A stretch of DNA of 43,397 nucleotides. Origin: Glomus cerebriforme. Its lineage: Eukaryota > Glomeromycota > Glomeromycetes > Glomerales > Glomeraceae. The notes under the pieces are model-generated. The model had not been told where the DNA came from. It saw only the letters and a program-made list of their open reading frames with translations, and did no database searches. The stretch lies in NCBI GenBank assembly GCA_003550305.1, contig QKYT01000252.1, forward strand, positions 54,688-98,084, given 5' to 3'. Positions within the stretch are counted from its first letter, which is position 1, and every line of letters begins with the position of its first letter. Below, piece after piece: positions 20,401-31,410 of the stretch. The position numbers and the translations under genes were made by a program.

Positions 20401-20721
20401 TTTTATTTTAATGAAATTATTATTAATAATATTATTTAGGAATTATATGAAGCAGCTTTGATTGATTTGGATAAAGCTTTAGAATTAAGACAAGAAAACA
20501 ATTCATTTCTATTAAAGATAAGGGCAAAGATATATATTGCGCTTAAACGATATCATGAAGCATTAATGGACCAAAATAAGATATTAGATAATGAACCTAA
20601 TAATGATGCCATTCTCTTAGAACGAAGAGAGGTGTATCATAAATTAGGTCTTTGTGATAAAACGCACGCGAATTCAGCACATCGAAGTAGGATAACATTA
20701 AAGCCTACTTATTCATGTTAA
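17460..20721 (+). CDS. RING-like / tetratricopeptide-repeat protein
   Basis: Proposed exons are 17460-17462 (ATG alone), 17558-20362 and 20440-20721, giving about 1029 residues. The second intron (GTATGT...TTATTTAG) is phase 0 and continues the TPR pattern exactly (ATKYDQ | ELYEAALIDLDKAL). The first exon is inferred: the frame is open upstream of 17639 back to an acceptor at 17557, and ATG|GTAGGT at 17460 is the only nearby start in phase. If this is wrong, translation starts at 17639 with 1001 residues. Residues 1-470 form a helical region I cannot assign. Residues 476-522 form a RING-like finger (EMTCSVAMEP, VLGCEHVIS, YRCPQCRQNI) in which the first Cys-x2-Cys pair is incomplete, so zinc or E2 binding is uncertain. 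From about 617 to the end lie roughly ten TPR units (for example ALLDLNKALQLTPNN and ALKDLDKALNLKPND). A cytosolic scaffold or ubiquitin-ligase-like role is an inference. Confidence 0.85.
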
Positions 20722-21533
20722 TAGAATTTATTCTTTCATTCATATTTTAATATAAATTATAAAATATAATATGTATAAAATTATTATAAATAGCTGTGTA
20801 ATGTAAAATAATTTATGATGTATGTATATTTGTATATTATGAAAAAAAAAAATTTTCTAATAAAAAAATATATAGTGATGTTCTTTATTGAAACAAAGTT
20901 TTAGAACAGATGTTTTATTAAAAGGAATAATTTATTTAAAATTAAGATTAACTGTAACAAAAAAAAAAAAGAGGATATGTTTTTTTCGGTCGAAGTTTCG
21001 ATCCGGATTTTATTTTTAAATCCGATATTTATTTGCGGAATCTGAATATAATAAATCCGGGTTAATAAAGTTATGTAATCCATACGAATATTATATAATG
21101 CAATATGGTAATTGAACAATAAAGATGAGGAGTAAAAAGTATCGGACAAAGACCGATCCCCCTGTTTAAATTATAGATGTATCGGTTGAAAACGTTGAAG
21201 ACCAATACTAATAAAAGTATTATTAGTCAGATTAACGAAGATCCATTAGGATCGACAAATTTCTAATAATTCATACAATGTGATTATCGGATGAAACGAA
21301 TTAAATGAGATTTACTAAATCCGAATGAAACGAAAGGAACAAATCGATCATTTTATTAATTTTAGTATTTAGTTTAATGTACTGTACAAATAATTTTCCA
21401 TTAAATGAACTTATTTAATTCCATTTAATAAATGTATACATAGACGAAATCTTTTTAATCTTTTAATAGAATTAAGTTATTCATGCACAATAACCAGGAG
21501 TATAATTAACATATGATAAAGAATTAGGAGCAC

Positions 21534-21677
21534 TGTTCTAGAGGCGCTTTACCGACTGTTCTGGGAAGTAATGCCAAGTCATTGGAATTACGCGGTTATA
21601 CCAAATTAATTTTAAACTATCAAGCCCAAGACGCCAAGCAACTAAATAATTCTTTTGGTAAGTTAAAAATTGTGTAA
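21534..21677 (+). pseudogene. TPR-like coding remnant
   Basis: A 47-codon open stretch with coding-like, less AT-rich composition reads SRGALPTVLGSNAKSLELRG and then YTKLILNYQAQDAKQLNNSF, followed by a possible GTAAG donor. The SLELRGYTKL...NYQ...D..QLNNSF spacing is that of one TPR unit such as those in the gene about 1 kb upstream. There is no start codon in frame. Probably a decayed relative or detached exon; the match is short. Confidence 0.35.
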
Positions 21678-22144
21678 CAAAATGTCAGTCAATGTAAAAT
21701 GATAATATGATATCATTAAACATACAGCATCATGTAATGAAACATTGCACAGGGTTATTTCGGAAATAGTCTCCAAGATCAGAAAGTGTAAAAATCTCAG
21801 TAGTTACACACTTACACCAATAAGCTTATTGTTGGAATACCAATTTTTTCTAGTGACTGAAATTTTCTACCGATTTTACCATTATTAGAAAAAAAATTGT
21901 TATTTTTGGAAATAACGAGAAAAGCACAGGAGTATAATTAAGGATAGCCATATTAAATCGGCATATTTCCTTATATTAATAATGGTATATTTATAATATT
22001 TTATTTATATATTTGAATGTTTAGTCCTTTTCAGCCAATTTCCTTTTTATTTATTTTTTTTTTTTGTTCTTGAATATTTTTTTTTTTTTTGACGGAGAAA
22101 TTGAATTTATTATTAATGGAAGAATAATTCTTGGAAAGAAAAAA

Positions 22145-22152
22145 TATAAATA
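22145..22152 (+). promoter_or_regulatory. TATA box of the syntaxin gene
   Basis: TATAAATA lies 67-74 bases before the syntaxin ATG, followed by an A-rich leader. Confidence 0.4.
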
Positions 22153-22218
22153 AAAAAAAAATACGACATATTTTTTTCAAAGGAATCAAAATAATTATAA
22201 TAATAAATAATAATAATA

Positions 22219-23070
22219 ATGTCAGGAGTTAGCGACAACATTAACGGATTCTTAAATGAAATTACAGAAATTGACCAAAAAATAACAAATGCTAAAACAA
22301 ATATTGTAAAAATTCAAGAATTTCAAGGACAAATCTTGAATAGTACATCAACAACACAGGAAAATTTTACCACCAAAGAACGAGAAGCACTTGTATCTGA
22401 TACGAGAAATTTACTTGTAGAATGTAAAGATCGTATTAAAAGAATTCAATATGATAATGTTCGTATTCATTCATCAGATCCAAATTTTGGTATAAGACAA
22501 CAAAGATATGATGTTTTAAGAACAAAATTATCTAATGTTTTAGAAGAATATCGTCAAGCTGAAAGTGATTTTATGAAACAAACCAAAGTTCGTATGGCAA
22601 GACAGTATAAAGTTGTAAATCCAAATGCAACTCAACAAGAAATTGATGATTATTTATCAAATTCTGATTCTCAACCCATATTTCAACAAGCTTTATTAAG
22701 AACAAATGAAGCTAAAAGTGCCTTAGCTGAAGTACAAAAACGTCATGAAGATATTAAGAATATTGAAAGTACCATCGCCGAACTTGCTGCTTTATTTCAA
22801 GAATTACATCTTCAAGTTGAATCGCAAGATCAAACTGTTATTAATATTGAACAAAATGCAGAAGCAACTGCTCAAAAAACTGAACAAACTACTCAAGAAT
22901 TGGGAAAAGCAACTATATATGCAATGGCTGCAAGAAAGAAGAAATGGATTTGTTTTGGAATTTTCATTTTGATCGTTATTATCGTCGTTATTGTGTTAAT
23001 AATTTTATTACCTAAAAATAATTCTGGCTCTTCCAGCCCTAAACCATCTCCTAGCACTCCCGCCCTTTAG
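22219..23070 (+). CDS. SSO1: Plasma-membrane syntaxin (Qa-SNARE, Sso1/2 type)
   Basis: Intronless, 283 residues. Residues 1-140 form the helical Habc regulatory domain. The SNARE motif covers about 175-237, with the zero-layer Gln203 in ELHLQVESQDQTVINIEQNA, the hallmark VESQ context of plasma-membrane syntaxins. A basic juxtamembrane patch (ARKKKW, 238-243) precedes the transmembrane anchor at about 244-264. Known role: it pairs with a Sec9/SNAP-25-type Qbc-SNARE and an Snc/VAMP R-SNARE to fuse secretory vesicles at the cell surface, under control of a Sec1/Munc18 protein. A 19-residue Ser/Pro tail (NSGSSSPKPSPSTPAL) after the anchor would lie outside the cell; most syntaxins end within a few residues, so this is unusual. 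The start is supported by the preceding TATA box and A-rich leader. Confidence 0.95.
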   Translation: MSGVSDNINGFLNEITEIDQKITNAKTNIVKIQEFQGQILNSTSTTQENFTTKEREALVSDTRNLLVECKDRIKRIQYDNVRIHSSDPNFGIRQQRYDVLRTKLSNVLEEYRQAESDFMKQTKVRMARQYKVVNPNATQQEIDDYLSNSDSQPIFQQALLRTNEAKSALAEVQKRHEDIKNIESTIAELAALFQELHLQVESQDQTVINIEQNAEATAQKTEQTTQELGKATIYAMAARKKKWICFGIFILIVIIVVIVLIILLPKNNSGSSSPKPSPSTPAL

Positions 23071-23926
23071 CGTTCCTTTTGCGGCAATTCCTATTTCGTG
23101 ATATTATTTCTTTTAATCTGTAATTACATATTCATAAATATACAGTATTTGAAATTAGTAACTATTTTTCTATTTTAAAATTTATTTTTATAATATATAT
23201 ATATATAATTAAAAGAAAATATTTTTTTTGGGAAATTTTAATTTTTAAAATGATTCTTTTGTTTTATTTCATAATCGCAACGAATATTTTGGATGTACTT
23301 CTGATTATTCGTTATGTATAAATCAAGAACAACTTTTTATTGTCTATGTTAAATTTAATCATTGAGTATAATAATTACTGAGACTGTAAGTGTCATCAAA
23401 TCGATGCGAATAAGATATCGTGATTTAATGTCACGAGTTGAACTGAACTTGACGCACGTAATTTGACTTTATCCTATGTGACAAATAATAACAATTGGTA
23501 AAACATCGCACAAAAATGGCTAAAATGGCTTTTACTTTTAACCGTATAACTAAAAAATTCAACTTAACTTTCAGCCTGAATAAAAGGCTAAATGCATTTA
23601 ATGCATGCAATAAATTGATGTGAGTCATTGTAAAATCAATTTATCATGATCATCTGATAAATATAAACATTAACACTACAGATCATTTTGACACATTATT
23701 ACAGTAAAAAAAAAAAATCTTTTTATTGTCCTGCATATAAAAATATCTTATGTAAATAGTCATATTACTTACAATCACGTTCAGTAATCGTGCGCTTATT
23801 TTTAGATATAAGTGAAATTTTATAAACATAATAAGAATTTTGTATAATAAAATTATATTACACGTAATTATTAAATTAAATTTTTTAAAAACAAACTTTT
23901 CTTAAAAAATAAATAATGTCTGATCT
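23071..23926. other. Convergent intergenic region
   Basis: AT-rich 3' regions of two converging genes, with a short (TA) run near 23196-23210. No gene seen. Confidence 0.4.
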
Positions 23927-25242
23927 TCACGAATAATGAGGTTGTTGAAGTTTACGTTGATACTCTTCGAGTTTAATTTGTTTTACACCTCTCTTCAATT
24001 GTTCCAAGAATACAAATGTTAAACAGAAATGAGGTCCAATTCTCATAAAATGTGTACCAAAACCTTTGTAGAGAGATCTCCATCCTTCGTTCTTTACGAT
24101 TGTCTTAATTGTGTAAAAGATTGGTTGACGATCTTTTATTGATGATGAGGTGTTATATAAACGCGTCCTCCTGTTATAATAATAGGAACGTTAAAAATTG
24201 TCATAATTTGAAAAAAAAGTATATATTACGTGTTTTTCTTTAAATACTTACACTACATCTAAAGGATTCATAAAGACAACACTGGCAAATGCACTTAATA
24301 AACTACATCCCATATCAAGCGGAACACCTTCAGGATAACCTTCCCGAAGGGCGTAATCTCTTAGCATTGTGTAGCATGATAGATTTGCCGCACTACCCAA
24401 TATGCCACGATATACAGATATCATAGACCCACGGTAAAGACCCATGACGCCGCCTTCTTTGGACATAATATGACGTAACGCTGAAAGTACCGAATTGTAT
24501 CTGTACTGGTTTCCTACCGCTATGGCTCCGGCTGCTGAACTTTGTAATCGAGTTTTGACGAGCTCGAAGGGGTTTGCGGATACGGCTCCTAAAGCACCAC
24601 ATATGCCACCAGAAAGCATTCGCTTCCAAGCTGGTGCAGATGATGAAGATGTGGAATCGTCTTTAGGATGAATGACCGAAAGTATTGGATCATAAAGTCC
24701 CTATAAATAAATTATATTGTCTAAAGTTAATTTACGCGAATTCGTTTTTTTTTAAAAAAAAAGTCCCATTCAACTCACCAAACGAAATACGTTTTTTGAA
24801 CTTTCTTTTAAAATCGAAGGATTTAATCCTTTTTCAAGGCCACGAATTCCTTCATATTTGAAGGTTTTCCATAAACAATCAAGACTACTTTTGTAAACCT
24901 ATATAATATATATAAATTAATATAAATCGTTACATTGCCTTCGGATCACGTGACTTAGAGATCATGATACTTTACCTTCTCAGCGGTAACACGAATAGTT
25001 TTCCCAGTAATGTCTTTCATGATTTTAACTTCTCCTTGAAGTTGCATTCTAACTTTTACCGTATCGAAAGGTAAAGTAAAAACAACAGCCATACTAGGAG
25101 CTAAAGCACTTAATGCAAAATTTTCAAGTTGAGAGATATTTGGTTGTGGGGGAAGAGTTTTCAATGGTGGAGCCGAAGAAAGTGAATTAGTCTTGTTTTG
25201 TGAAGATTGAGAAGTACGATTATAATCTTTAGAAGGCGGCAT
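23927..25242 (-). CDS. Mitochondrial carrier, SLC25A34/35 (Oac1-like)
   Basis: Four exons: 25242-24976, 24898-24779, 24700-24252 and 24170-23927. All three introns (77, 78 and 81 bases, GTAAAG/GTGAGT/GTAAGT donors) keep the frame, giving 359 residues. The three carrier repeats show their PX(D/E)XX(K/R) signatures: LPFDTVKVRMQ (Pro58), NPFELVKTRLQ and NPLDVVRTRLY. The last is rebuilt across the third intron. Six transmembrane helices of an inner-membrane antiporter are expected. RTRLYNTSSS after the third signature, and RIGPHFCLTFVFLEQL near the end, point to the SLC25A34/35 clade, whose yeast member Oac1 moves oxaloacetate, sulfate and related anions; the substrate here is inferred. A 35-residue Ser/Pro/Gln-rich N-terminal extension is longer than usual. 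Confidence 0.93.
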
Positions 25243-26416
25243 TTTAGGAAAATTTTTTTTGTTATCGAGGTTTCTTGAATGATAGAATTAGATACGAGGT
25301 TTTCCTTTTGAGGGTCAGTTTCTTTTCTCGATTATACATATACTTGAGAAAGAAATGTAGAAAAAAAAACAAAAAAAATTTTCGAGATAGTAAATCACAA
25401 GAGAAGATTTGGTCATCTTTATATAAAAAAATCGGTGAAAAAATTAATTTAATAATTTTGTGATCAACACTGGTGCTTCCGGAATTCCCCGAAAAATCAG
25501 AATGGTAGTTTGCATAAATATGACGAATGGACTTATTTATTTGTGAAACTTGGAAAATTCATCATTTTTTCGACAAGTAAAAAAATAGATAAATAGTTAT
25601 TTAAAAAGGGAAATGTCACGCGGGCGTTATACAATCGTGTTTATTTTTAAAAAAAAAGCATTTTTTTTTGTGCTACTCGAAGGAGGATCCAACTATCTGC
25701 TATGGTTGTATTTCCACGCCCCTTGACTTATTTTGAATATAAACTTTTTTTTCAGTATAAAAAAAGAAAAATTTAATTCCTTCTTAAATAAATCGTATGA
25801 TTGACACTTTTTTCCATTCTTTTTAATTTACCAATTTTATACACTAATAATGATATAATGATATCATAAGCATTCATCTTCCGATGTTTAATAAATTTTC
25901 CGAAAAATTCCGGTCTTTTTTTTTTCAATACGGTTTGTTACTGTTACTCTTTTTCTGCATAAGGTTTTATTTTAAGTTTTCGGAACAAATCGGAAATCAT
26001 TTTAATTATTTTCTACTTGATATTTTTCTTTGAACTTGCAAATTATTAACCAATATACACTTCTTTCATTCCGTTTGTCATCCAAATCTTTTTTTTTTCT
26101 TTTTTTAAATCATTACGTAAATAATATACATCATGTGACATAATTTAAGCCAAGCCACTTGACCTATCTGGTTGTTTAATAGATCGCACTAAACCATATT
26201 ATTTTAGTTTCAGGTGATTTTGTTTTCATGTGGCTATGAAAACTTACAATGTAATGTATTATTATAAGGAAGAAATATAAAGCCGAAGCTTTGTATTACA
26301 TTGTCAAATCCAAAGTTACATAACTAATATAGATTTTATTGCTACGTTAAAATTTAAAAATTAGAAAATGGCTTATAAATCAATATAATACAAACAGAGA
26401 TAATCAATCATAAAAT
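25243..26416. other. Intergenic
   Basis: Upstream region of the carrier gene and 3' side of the BI-1 gene. It is AT-rich with repeated TCCGAAAAATTCCGG-like pieces near 25900. On the minus strand a TATAAAG at about 25419-25425 is a possible carrier promoter element, though about 180 bases from the ATG. No gene seen. Confidence 0.4.
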
Positions 26417-27548
26417 TTAATCTCGATTTAAATCATTCAAAATCCTGAGGATGGCAATGAACAAATTGACAAAATCAAGATAAAGATCGACTGCAGCGAC
26501 AATATATTCTTCTGGACTCAATCTGTTCATTATGTTGTATGTGTCGTAAATAATAAATCCACAGAATAAAATGGCGGTTCCAATAGCTATAATTAAGTCG
26601 AATGTTTTGTCAAATGGGAAAAATATTCCAATAAATCCAATGATAACTATGATCCAAAGAGCTCCGAATAAACTAAAGATTGAGATAAATAGAATATTAA
26701 CAAATAAATAATAAAATCTAAATTTTTAATTAAAAAACCCCAACTTACTAAGGAGCCATTCCACTAAAATCATATTTTGATTGGAAAGTAAACAAGGTAA
26801 GTCCAATAAAAATACCAGTTGTTAAAATCAAAGCTTGTAAAACAAGCGATTTATCAATGTATGTCACTAAATATTATTTTAAGAATTATGATATTAAGTG
26901 TTAGATCACATATTTTCTAGTAAATATAGTAAACAAATCAGAATGATTACAAACCGGTTGATCCAACCATGTAACTTTCTACTAGTGTGAATCCAGTCAA
27001 AAAAACGTAATTAAGTGGATAGGAACGACGTTTCCACGCAAGTAAAAGCAAAAATACAAATGATGCAATAACTGAAACAATAAGAGCCCAAATACTTCAA
27101 AATAAAAATTACACAATTAGTAGATGATTCCATGATTTATATTCATAATCATTAAAATATTAACAAATGAACATACTTTGTTTGAACCCAATCTTTAAAA
27201 CTATCATTGTACATCATAAATCCGGCAGTAAGGGTAGAAAGAAATAGTTGCGCAAATAATATCGAATAAACTTTGCGCATAAAGGCTAAAAAAAATGATA
27301 TATATTAAATTTAATGACATTTAAAATTTATCCGTACAAAAAACATAAAAAAAAACATATATCAATAGAGTACCCAAACGAACTTCAACATCGTATTCGC
27401 TAACGGTAACGTAAACTTTATGTGTGAAATCGTCGGGTATTTCGTCAAAATCTCGTGGTTCTCCAGTTGAAGGTCCAGCCGTAGGAGCCGTAGGGACAGG
27501 AGAATAGGCGGGTGGTAAACCAGAATAACCAGGTGTGCCGTAAGACAT
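26417..27548 (-). CDS. BXI1: Bax inhibitor-1 / lifeguard family protein (TMBIM, Bxi1-like)
   Basis: Five exons: 27548-27374, 27285-27177, 27094-26955, 26866-26749 and 26672-26417. The four introns (88, 82, 88 and 76 bases) have canonical borders and close in frame, giving 265 residues. A Pro/Gly/Tyr-rich N-terminus (about 35 residues) precedes AFMRKVYSILFAQLFLSTLT and then six to seven membrane helices (IWALIVSVIASFVFLLLLAW, VLQALILTTGIFIGLTLFTF, LWIIVIIGFIGIFFPF). The C-terminal family signature FCGFIIYDTYNIM is followed by YIVAAVDLYLDFVNLFIAIL. The last carries Asp residues of the kind proposed as a pH-sensing pair in bacterial BI-1 homologues. Family role: ER or vacuolar Ca2+ leak and protection against stress-induced death; in yeast Bxi1 affects the unfolded-protein response. 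Confidence 0.95.
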
Positions 27549-28639
27549 CTTGTAACCTAATTAAACTTATTGACTGAATGAATTTTGTAAAATATAAAGT
27601 AACAACTGATCGTTGAGCAAAAGTTAAAAAAGCTTGAGAAATTTTTTGATATAAGGTCATTAATGACATTAATGGCTTAATGACATAAGATTTGCATGAA
27701 TAACGTCATCGATCATCTGAACATCAAATCTTTTAAGATCGTAAGTTCTTCAAACACAAGATAGTACTTCTTAATTATTAAACTATTATGTGTGCAACCC
27801 TGAAGAGGTGAATGGGCAATAAAGGAAGAATTAGAGTAACATCATATTTCTCATTTCTCATATTATTTTTATAGAATAATGCTTTAATGTATGAAATCCG
27901 TATAAACACTTATTGACGCACTTTTATCGATGAAATATGGACTAATCTAGCGCCATTACACATAATAACATGATGGAATTGATGTCCCGAGTTAATAATG
28001 ATAACAATCAACATGGCACGGGCATAAGAGTGTCCCAAGTTCTAACTTGAACATCAAAACCTATGTTTCACGTAAGGAATAATTTCACAATCTATTGAAA
28101 TTCTTTTTATGGTTTTTAATTAAGAATTGTTTATTTTAGGTGACGAGTCTTCAAGTTCTCTTCATTAGGATATGAAATAGATCAAAAATTTTCATGAAAA
28201 TTTTTTAACGTGGGCTTATTAGAGACTATGGAGGGGTAAAATATATTTGGTAGTTACATACATATGGTTGTGTAGATGCTTTTAGATTAGAGATAGGGAG
28301 GTTAGTACTTGGAGAAAGTACGATCATGTGTAGCAGCTCGTCTATCGCCTGTCATGGTTTATTTACAAAAATGCACGCAATCTGTGAAGTTGGTAAAAAT
28401 CATTATTTTTAAATCATGTTATCACAAAAAAATTTTCTGATAATAAAACAAAATTTAAATGTATATTTTAATGTTGTATCAAAAGTGGTAGGGGAGTATA
28501 TATATGTATAAGTTAGGTAGATATGTAAAAAGAGTATTATGATCTTTCGCTTATTTTTTAGCGAAATATCACAATATAATTTTTGGATAATAATTAACCC
28601 AATTTTTTTTTGCAAAATATCATACAAATAGAAGAAAAA
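27549..28639. other. Intergenic
   Basis: Promoter side of the BI-1 gene and 3' side of the ZIP gene. AT-rich; no supported gene on either strand and no clear repeat. Confidence 0.4.
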
Positions 28640-29989
28640 TCAATCGGTTCCGGCCAGATTAAATAACGAGGAGACAATAGCAAAGAAGATTAATCCAGCA
28701 AATGTGTAATTAGTTACATATTTATCCTTAGGGTCATAATGGTGTGCCATTGGCAGCATACCATGTAAAATTGCATATAATAAAGCGGCTGTAACTATTG
28801 AAAAAATAACACCTGATATGGCATCATTCCATATTGTAACGAAAAGAACGTATCCGAGGACACCACCTAACATTTGAGAAATAATTCCTACACTTGCTGC
28901 AATAGCAAAAGCCTTCCAACGTGATCCGGTTGAATAATAAATTGGTAAGGAAATGATGAGTCCTTCAGGAATTTTACTGAAATATTGTAAATTTTTTTGG
29001 TTAATAATAATAATATTTTTAATAATATTTATTTAGAAAGTATATATTTACTGTAAAGAAAGTGCGATCGCAAAAATAACGCCGACACGTTCAGAACCAA
29101 GTGTTGTGGTGAATGATGCCAATCCTTCTGGGAAATTGCTAAATGATAATAAAGCAAATTATATTTTAATCATTAACAATATATATATATTTATTAATTA
29201 TCATGTTTTTTTTCTTTTAACTTACTGGAATGCCAAGGCGACAGCAACTTGAATACCCATATTTTTAAATCTTTTAGCGTTTTTCGAGTCCACAAGTTCT
29301 TTTTTTTGACTTACAGCTGAATCATTTTCAATTTTTATATCGGTCGAATCACTTCCTTTTGATTCATCTTGGTTAAAATTTTCTTTAAGGTTTTCTCCAT
29401 AAATAATTTGTCCATTTATATTCTTTTTCTTTTTGTATTTTTTAATTAAAAACTTTGAAATCATAATTAATAAAGAAGTAAATATAAAAATCGATGCAGC
29501 TACTAAGGATGAATATTTTCGATTAAAGAGTTTTGAATTATTAAACGAAGTAGTAGCCTCAGGGAAAAGATCTCCTAAGGTAAGGGATAATAAAATCCCA
29601 GAAGAAAATGATAATGCTCCAGCGAGAAAACCTTTAGATTCGGTGATTTTAATGTGAGCAAGGAATGGGATGTAAGGAAACAATTTGTCGAGAAATGGCG
29701 TGAAGGATCCAAGAGCTGAAGCGAGAGATGCCATTAATGTTAGACCAAATGCAAGTCCTACGTTTCCTTCGGCCAAAGTACTATGTTTTTCATTTGCAAA
29801 AACCGATGGAGCTTTAATAGGAGTACTCGTTCCTTCATTTATACCACCATGGGCATGAATTTTAGTTATTATGATTGAAAGAACAAGAAACTTCCAAGCA
29901 TAAAAAACTAAATTTATTTTGTTAATGAAAGACATTACTAAAAAATATTTAAAAATAAAATGAAAATTATTTGTAAAGGAAAATTTCAT
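28640..29989 (-). CDS. ZIP-family divalent metal transporter
   Basis: Exons are 29989-29226, 29138-29052 and 28976-28640, giving 395 residues. A start at the in-frame ATG 29935 gives 377 and puts the signal/anchor helix closer to the N-terminus. The splice junctions rebuild the two metal-site motifs HNFPEG (residues 255-260) and HKIPEG (284-289) in the fourth and fifth membrane helices. Both His codons are split by an intron (CA|C and CA|T). About eight helices are visible. A charged Lys/Glu/Ser-rich loop (about residues 180-240) replaces the His-rich loop of many ZIPs. IPEGLIISLPIYYSTGSRWKA is typical of ZupT/GufA-like members. Family role: import of Zn2+ (also Fe2+ or Mn2+) into the cytosol from outside or from a vacuole. 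It is divergent from the BIM1-like gene. Confidence 0.93.
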
Positions 29990-30685
29990 TCATGTATATT
30001 AAATGTTAATTGTTTTTTTTTAAAAGAAAGTACTTTTAATTTTATGAGGATGATGAATTAATCCCTTTTTATATCGTATGATGAAAAGTTAGCCAAGAAA
30101 AACGCTTATATAGTTTAGATGTCGAAGATCCGTTGGATTCCAAAAAAAGTCGAATGTTATCAATCAATAATGAACTTCTAGAAATGTAGAAATGTTCAAA
30201 CTTAATCTTCTACCGATCGGATATTCTTGGTTAAATCATGATTTTGTGACGCACCATAATTAATTAACTATTGTTCTTTGTAGCCGTACTGTATTTGATA
30301 AAGTAATATCATTTTTAATTTCTAATAAAAATCGTAATAATATGTGCATATCAGATTATGAACCCAAAGCCCCTTGTTTAATAAGATTTGAATAAATAAT
30401 AATCTATTTTTTTTTTTTTAACTCTATTTAAAGTAAATGCATAGACAAAAAATCTTTTAAATCGATTGTTTCTAGTTGCATACAGTTTAATCCTTTCATG
30501 GAAATTTGTACTTCGTCATCTCCAGATAATCTGAACTTAATCTTCGGAAACCTATATGATGATTGGTATCAGTAGGGGATCACAAAAACAAATGACATAA
30601 CTATCAATTCCTCAAATTGCATTATAAATGATCCCTCAATTTCAATAATTTTAAAGAATAAGAATTCATTTATAAGTTTTTAAAT
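29990..30685. promoter_or_regulatory. Bidirectional promoter region, ZIP and BIM1-like genes
   Basis: A 0.7 kb region between two divergent starts. TATAAAAAG on the minus strand (about 30066-30073) lies about 80 bases upstream of the ZIP ATG. TATAAATG on the plus strand (30623-30630) lies about 60 bases upstream of the BIM1-like ATG. No metal-response element could be identified by eye. Confidence 0.5.
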
Positions 30686-31410
30686 ATGAATATCTTAAAA
30701 AATTTTGCTGCTTTCTTTGTCCTTTTTCTCGTTTTAATCTCTTCCGCAAATGCTCATATGAAATTTGATAACCCTCCATTTAGAGGAGATAACGAGGATA
30801 CCATGCCCCAACCTCCTTGTGGAGGTTTTAATGATGTAAACAGTACTGCAATAACACCATTTCCCGTTAATGGTGAGAGAACATTTAATTTATTTTACAT
30901 AATTTATTCTGCAAAAAAATAACGACTAGTTAAACATTGATAAATCATATTTTTATATATTATATAGAGGGTCAAGCAACGACTGAATTCGAAGATGGTA
31001 CTGGAATTTTAATTTACAGCTACGCTCCCAATTCCAATAGTACTTTCACGCCTGTTTCGGGTATATAATAAATACTTCAATTTCTGAATAATTGAATTCT
31101 TTTTATTTAGATTAAGTTTTAAAAATTTATTATTATTATTTTTTTTTTAGATAATGTCCAAATTAGTATACCCGATGGTACTGGGCCAAAACCTTTTACT
31201 ACACCAATTGATCTCTCTAAAGCTGGCGCCAAAGTTGGAGACCAAGGTGTACTTCAAGCATATTTCACTGATGGGAAAAATATGACGTGGTATCAATGTG
31301 CTGATATCACGGTTGTGAATCCCCTTAAAAATGAAGCATCACCTTTTGCTGATACTTCTGAAGTCACTTTCTTCGTAATCGCTTTAGCTTCTTTGATTAT
31401 AGCTTTTTAA
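30686..31410 (+). CDS. BIM1/X325-like copper-site secreted protein, GPI-type
   Basis: Exons are 30686-30872, 30968-31060 and 31151-31410 (introns of 95 and 90 bases, both phase 1), giving 179 residues. A signal peptide (FVLFLVLISSANA, cleavage after Ala23) leaves His24 as the mature N-terminus. It is followed by MKFDNPPFRGD and QPPCGGF, the start typical of the LPMO-related X325/BIM1 copper-binding family. The second conserved block is WYQCADITV, with its Cys and Asp. The C-terminus is a short hydrophobic tail (TFFVIALASLIIAF) fitting a GPI-anchor signal. In Cryptococcus, Bim1 works at the cell surface in copper uptake; other members bind Cu but do not cleave polysaccharides. Oddity: the mature chain has no second His, so a standard two-His copper brace cannot form. 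It lies next to a metal transporter. Confidence 0.88.

Larger units (their letters stand above)
20722..22218. other. Intergenic with a decayed TPR scrap
   Basis: AT-rich DNA. AGGAGTATAATTAA occurs at about 21497 and again near 21927. The TPR-like scrap at 21534-21677 is annotated separately. A TATAAATA at 22145-22152 lies about 70 bases upstream of the syntaxin ATG. Confidence 0.5.

Noticed and set aside
27445..27669. 74-codon minus-strand frame overlapping BI-1 exon 1
   Set aside because: Another frame of the BI-1 first exon; the chosen frame is confirmed by four in-phase junctions.
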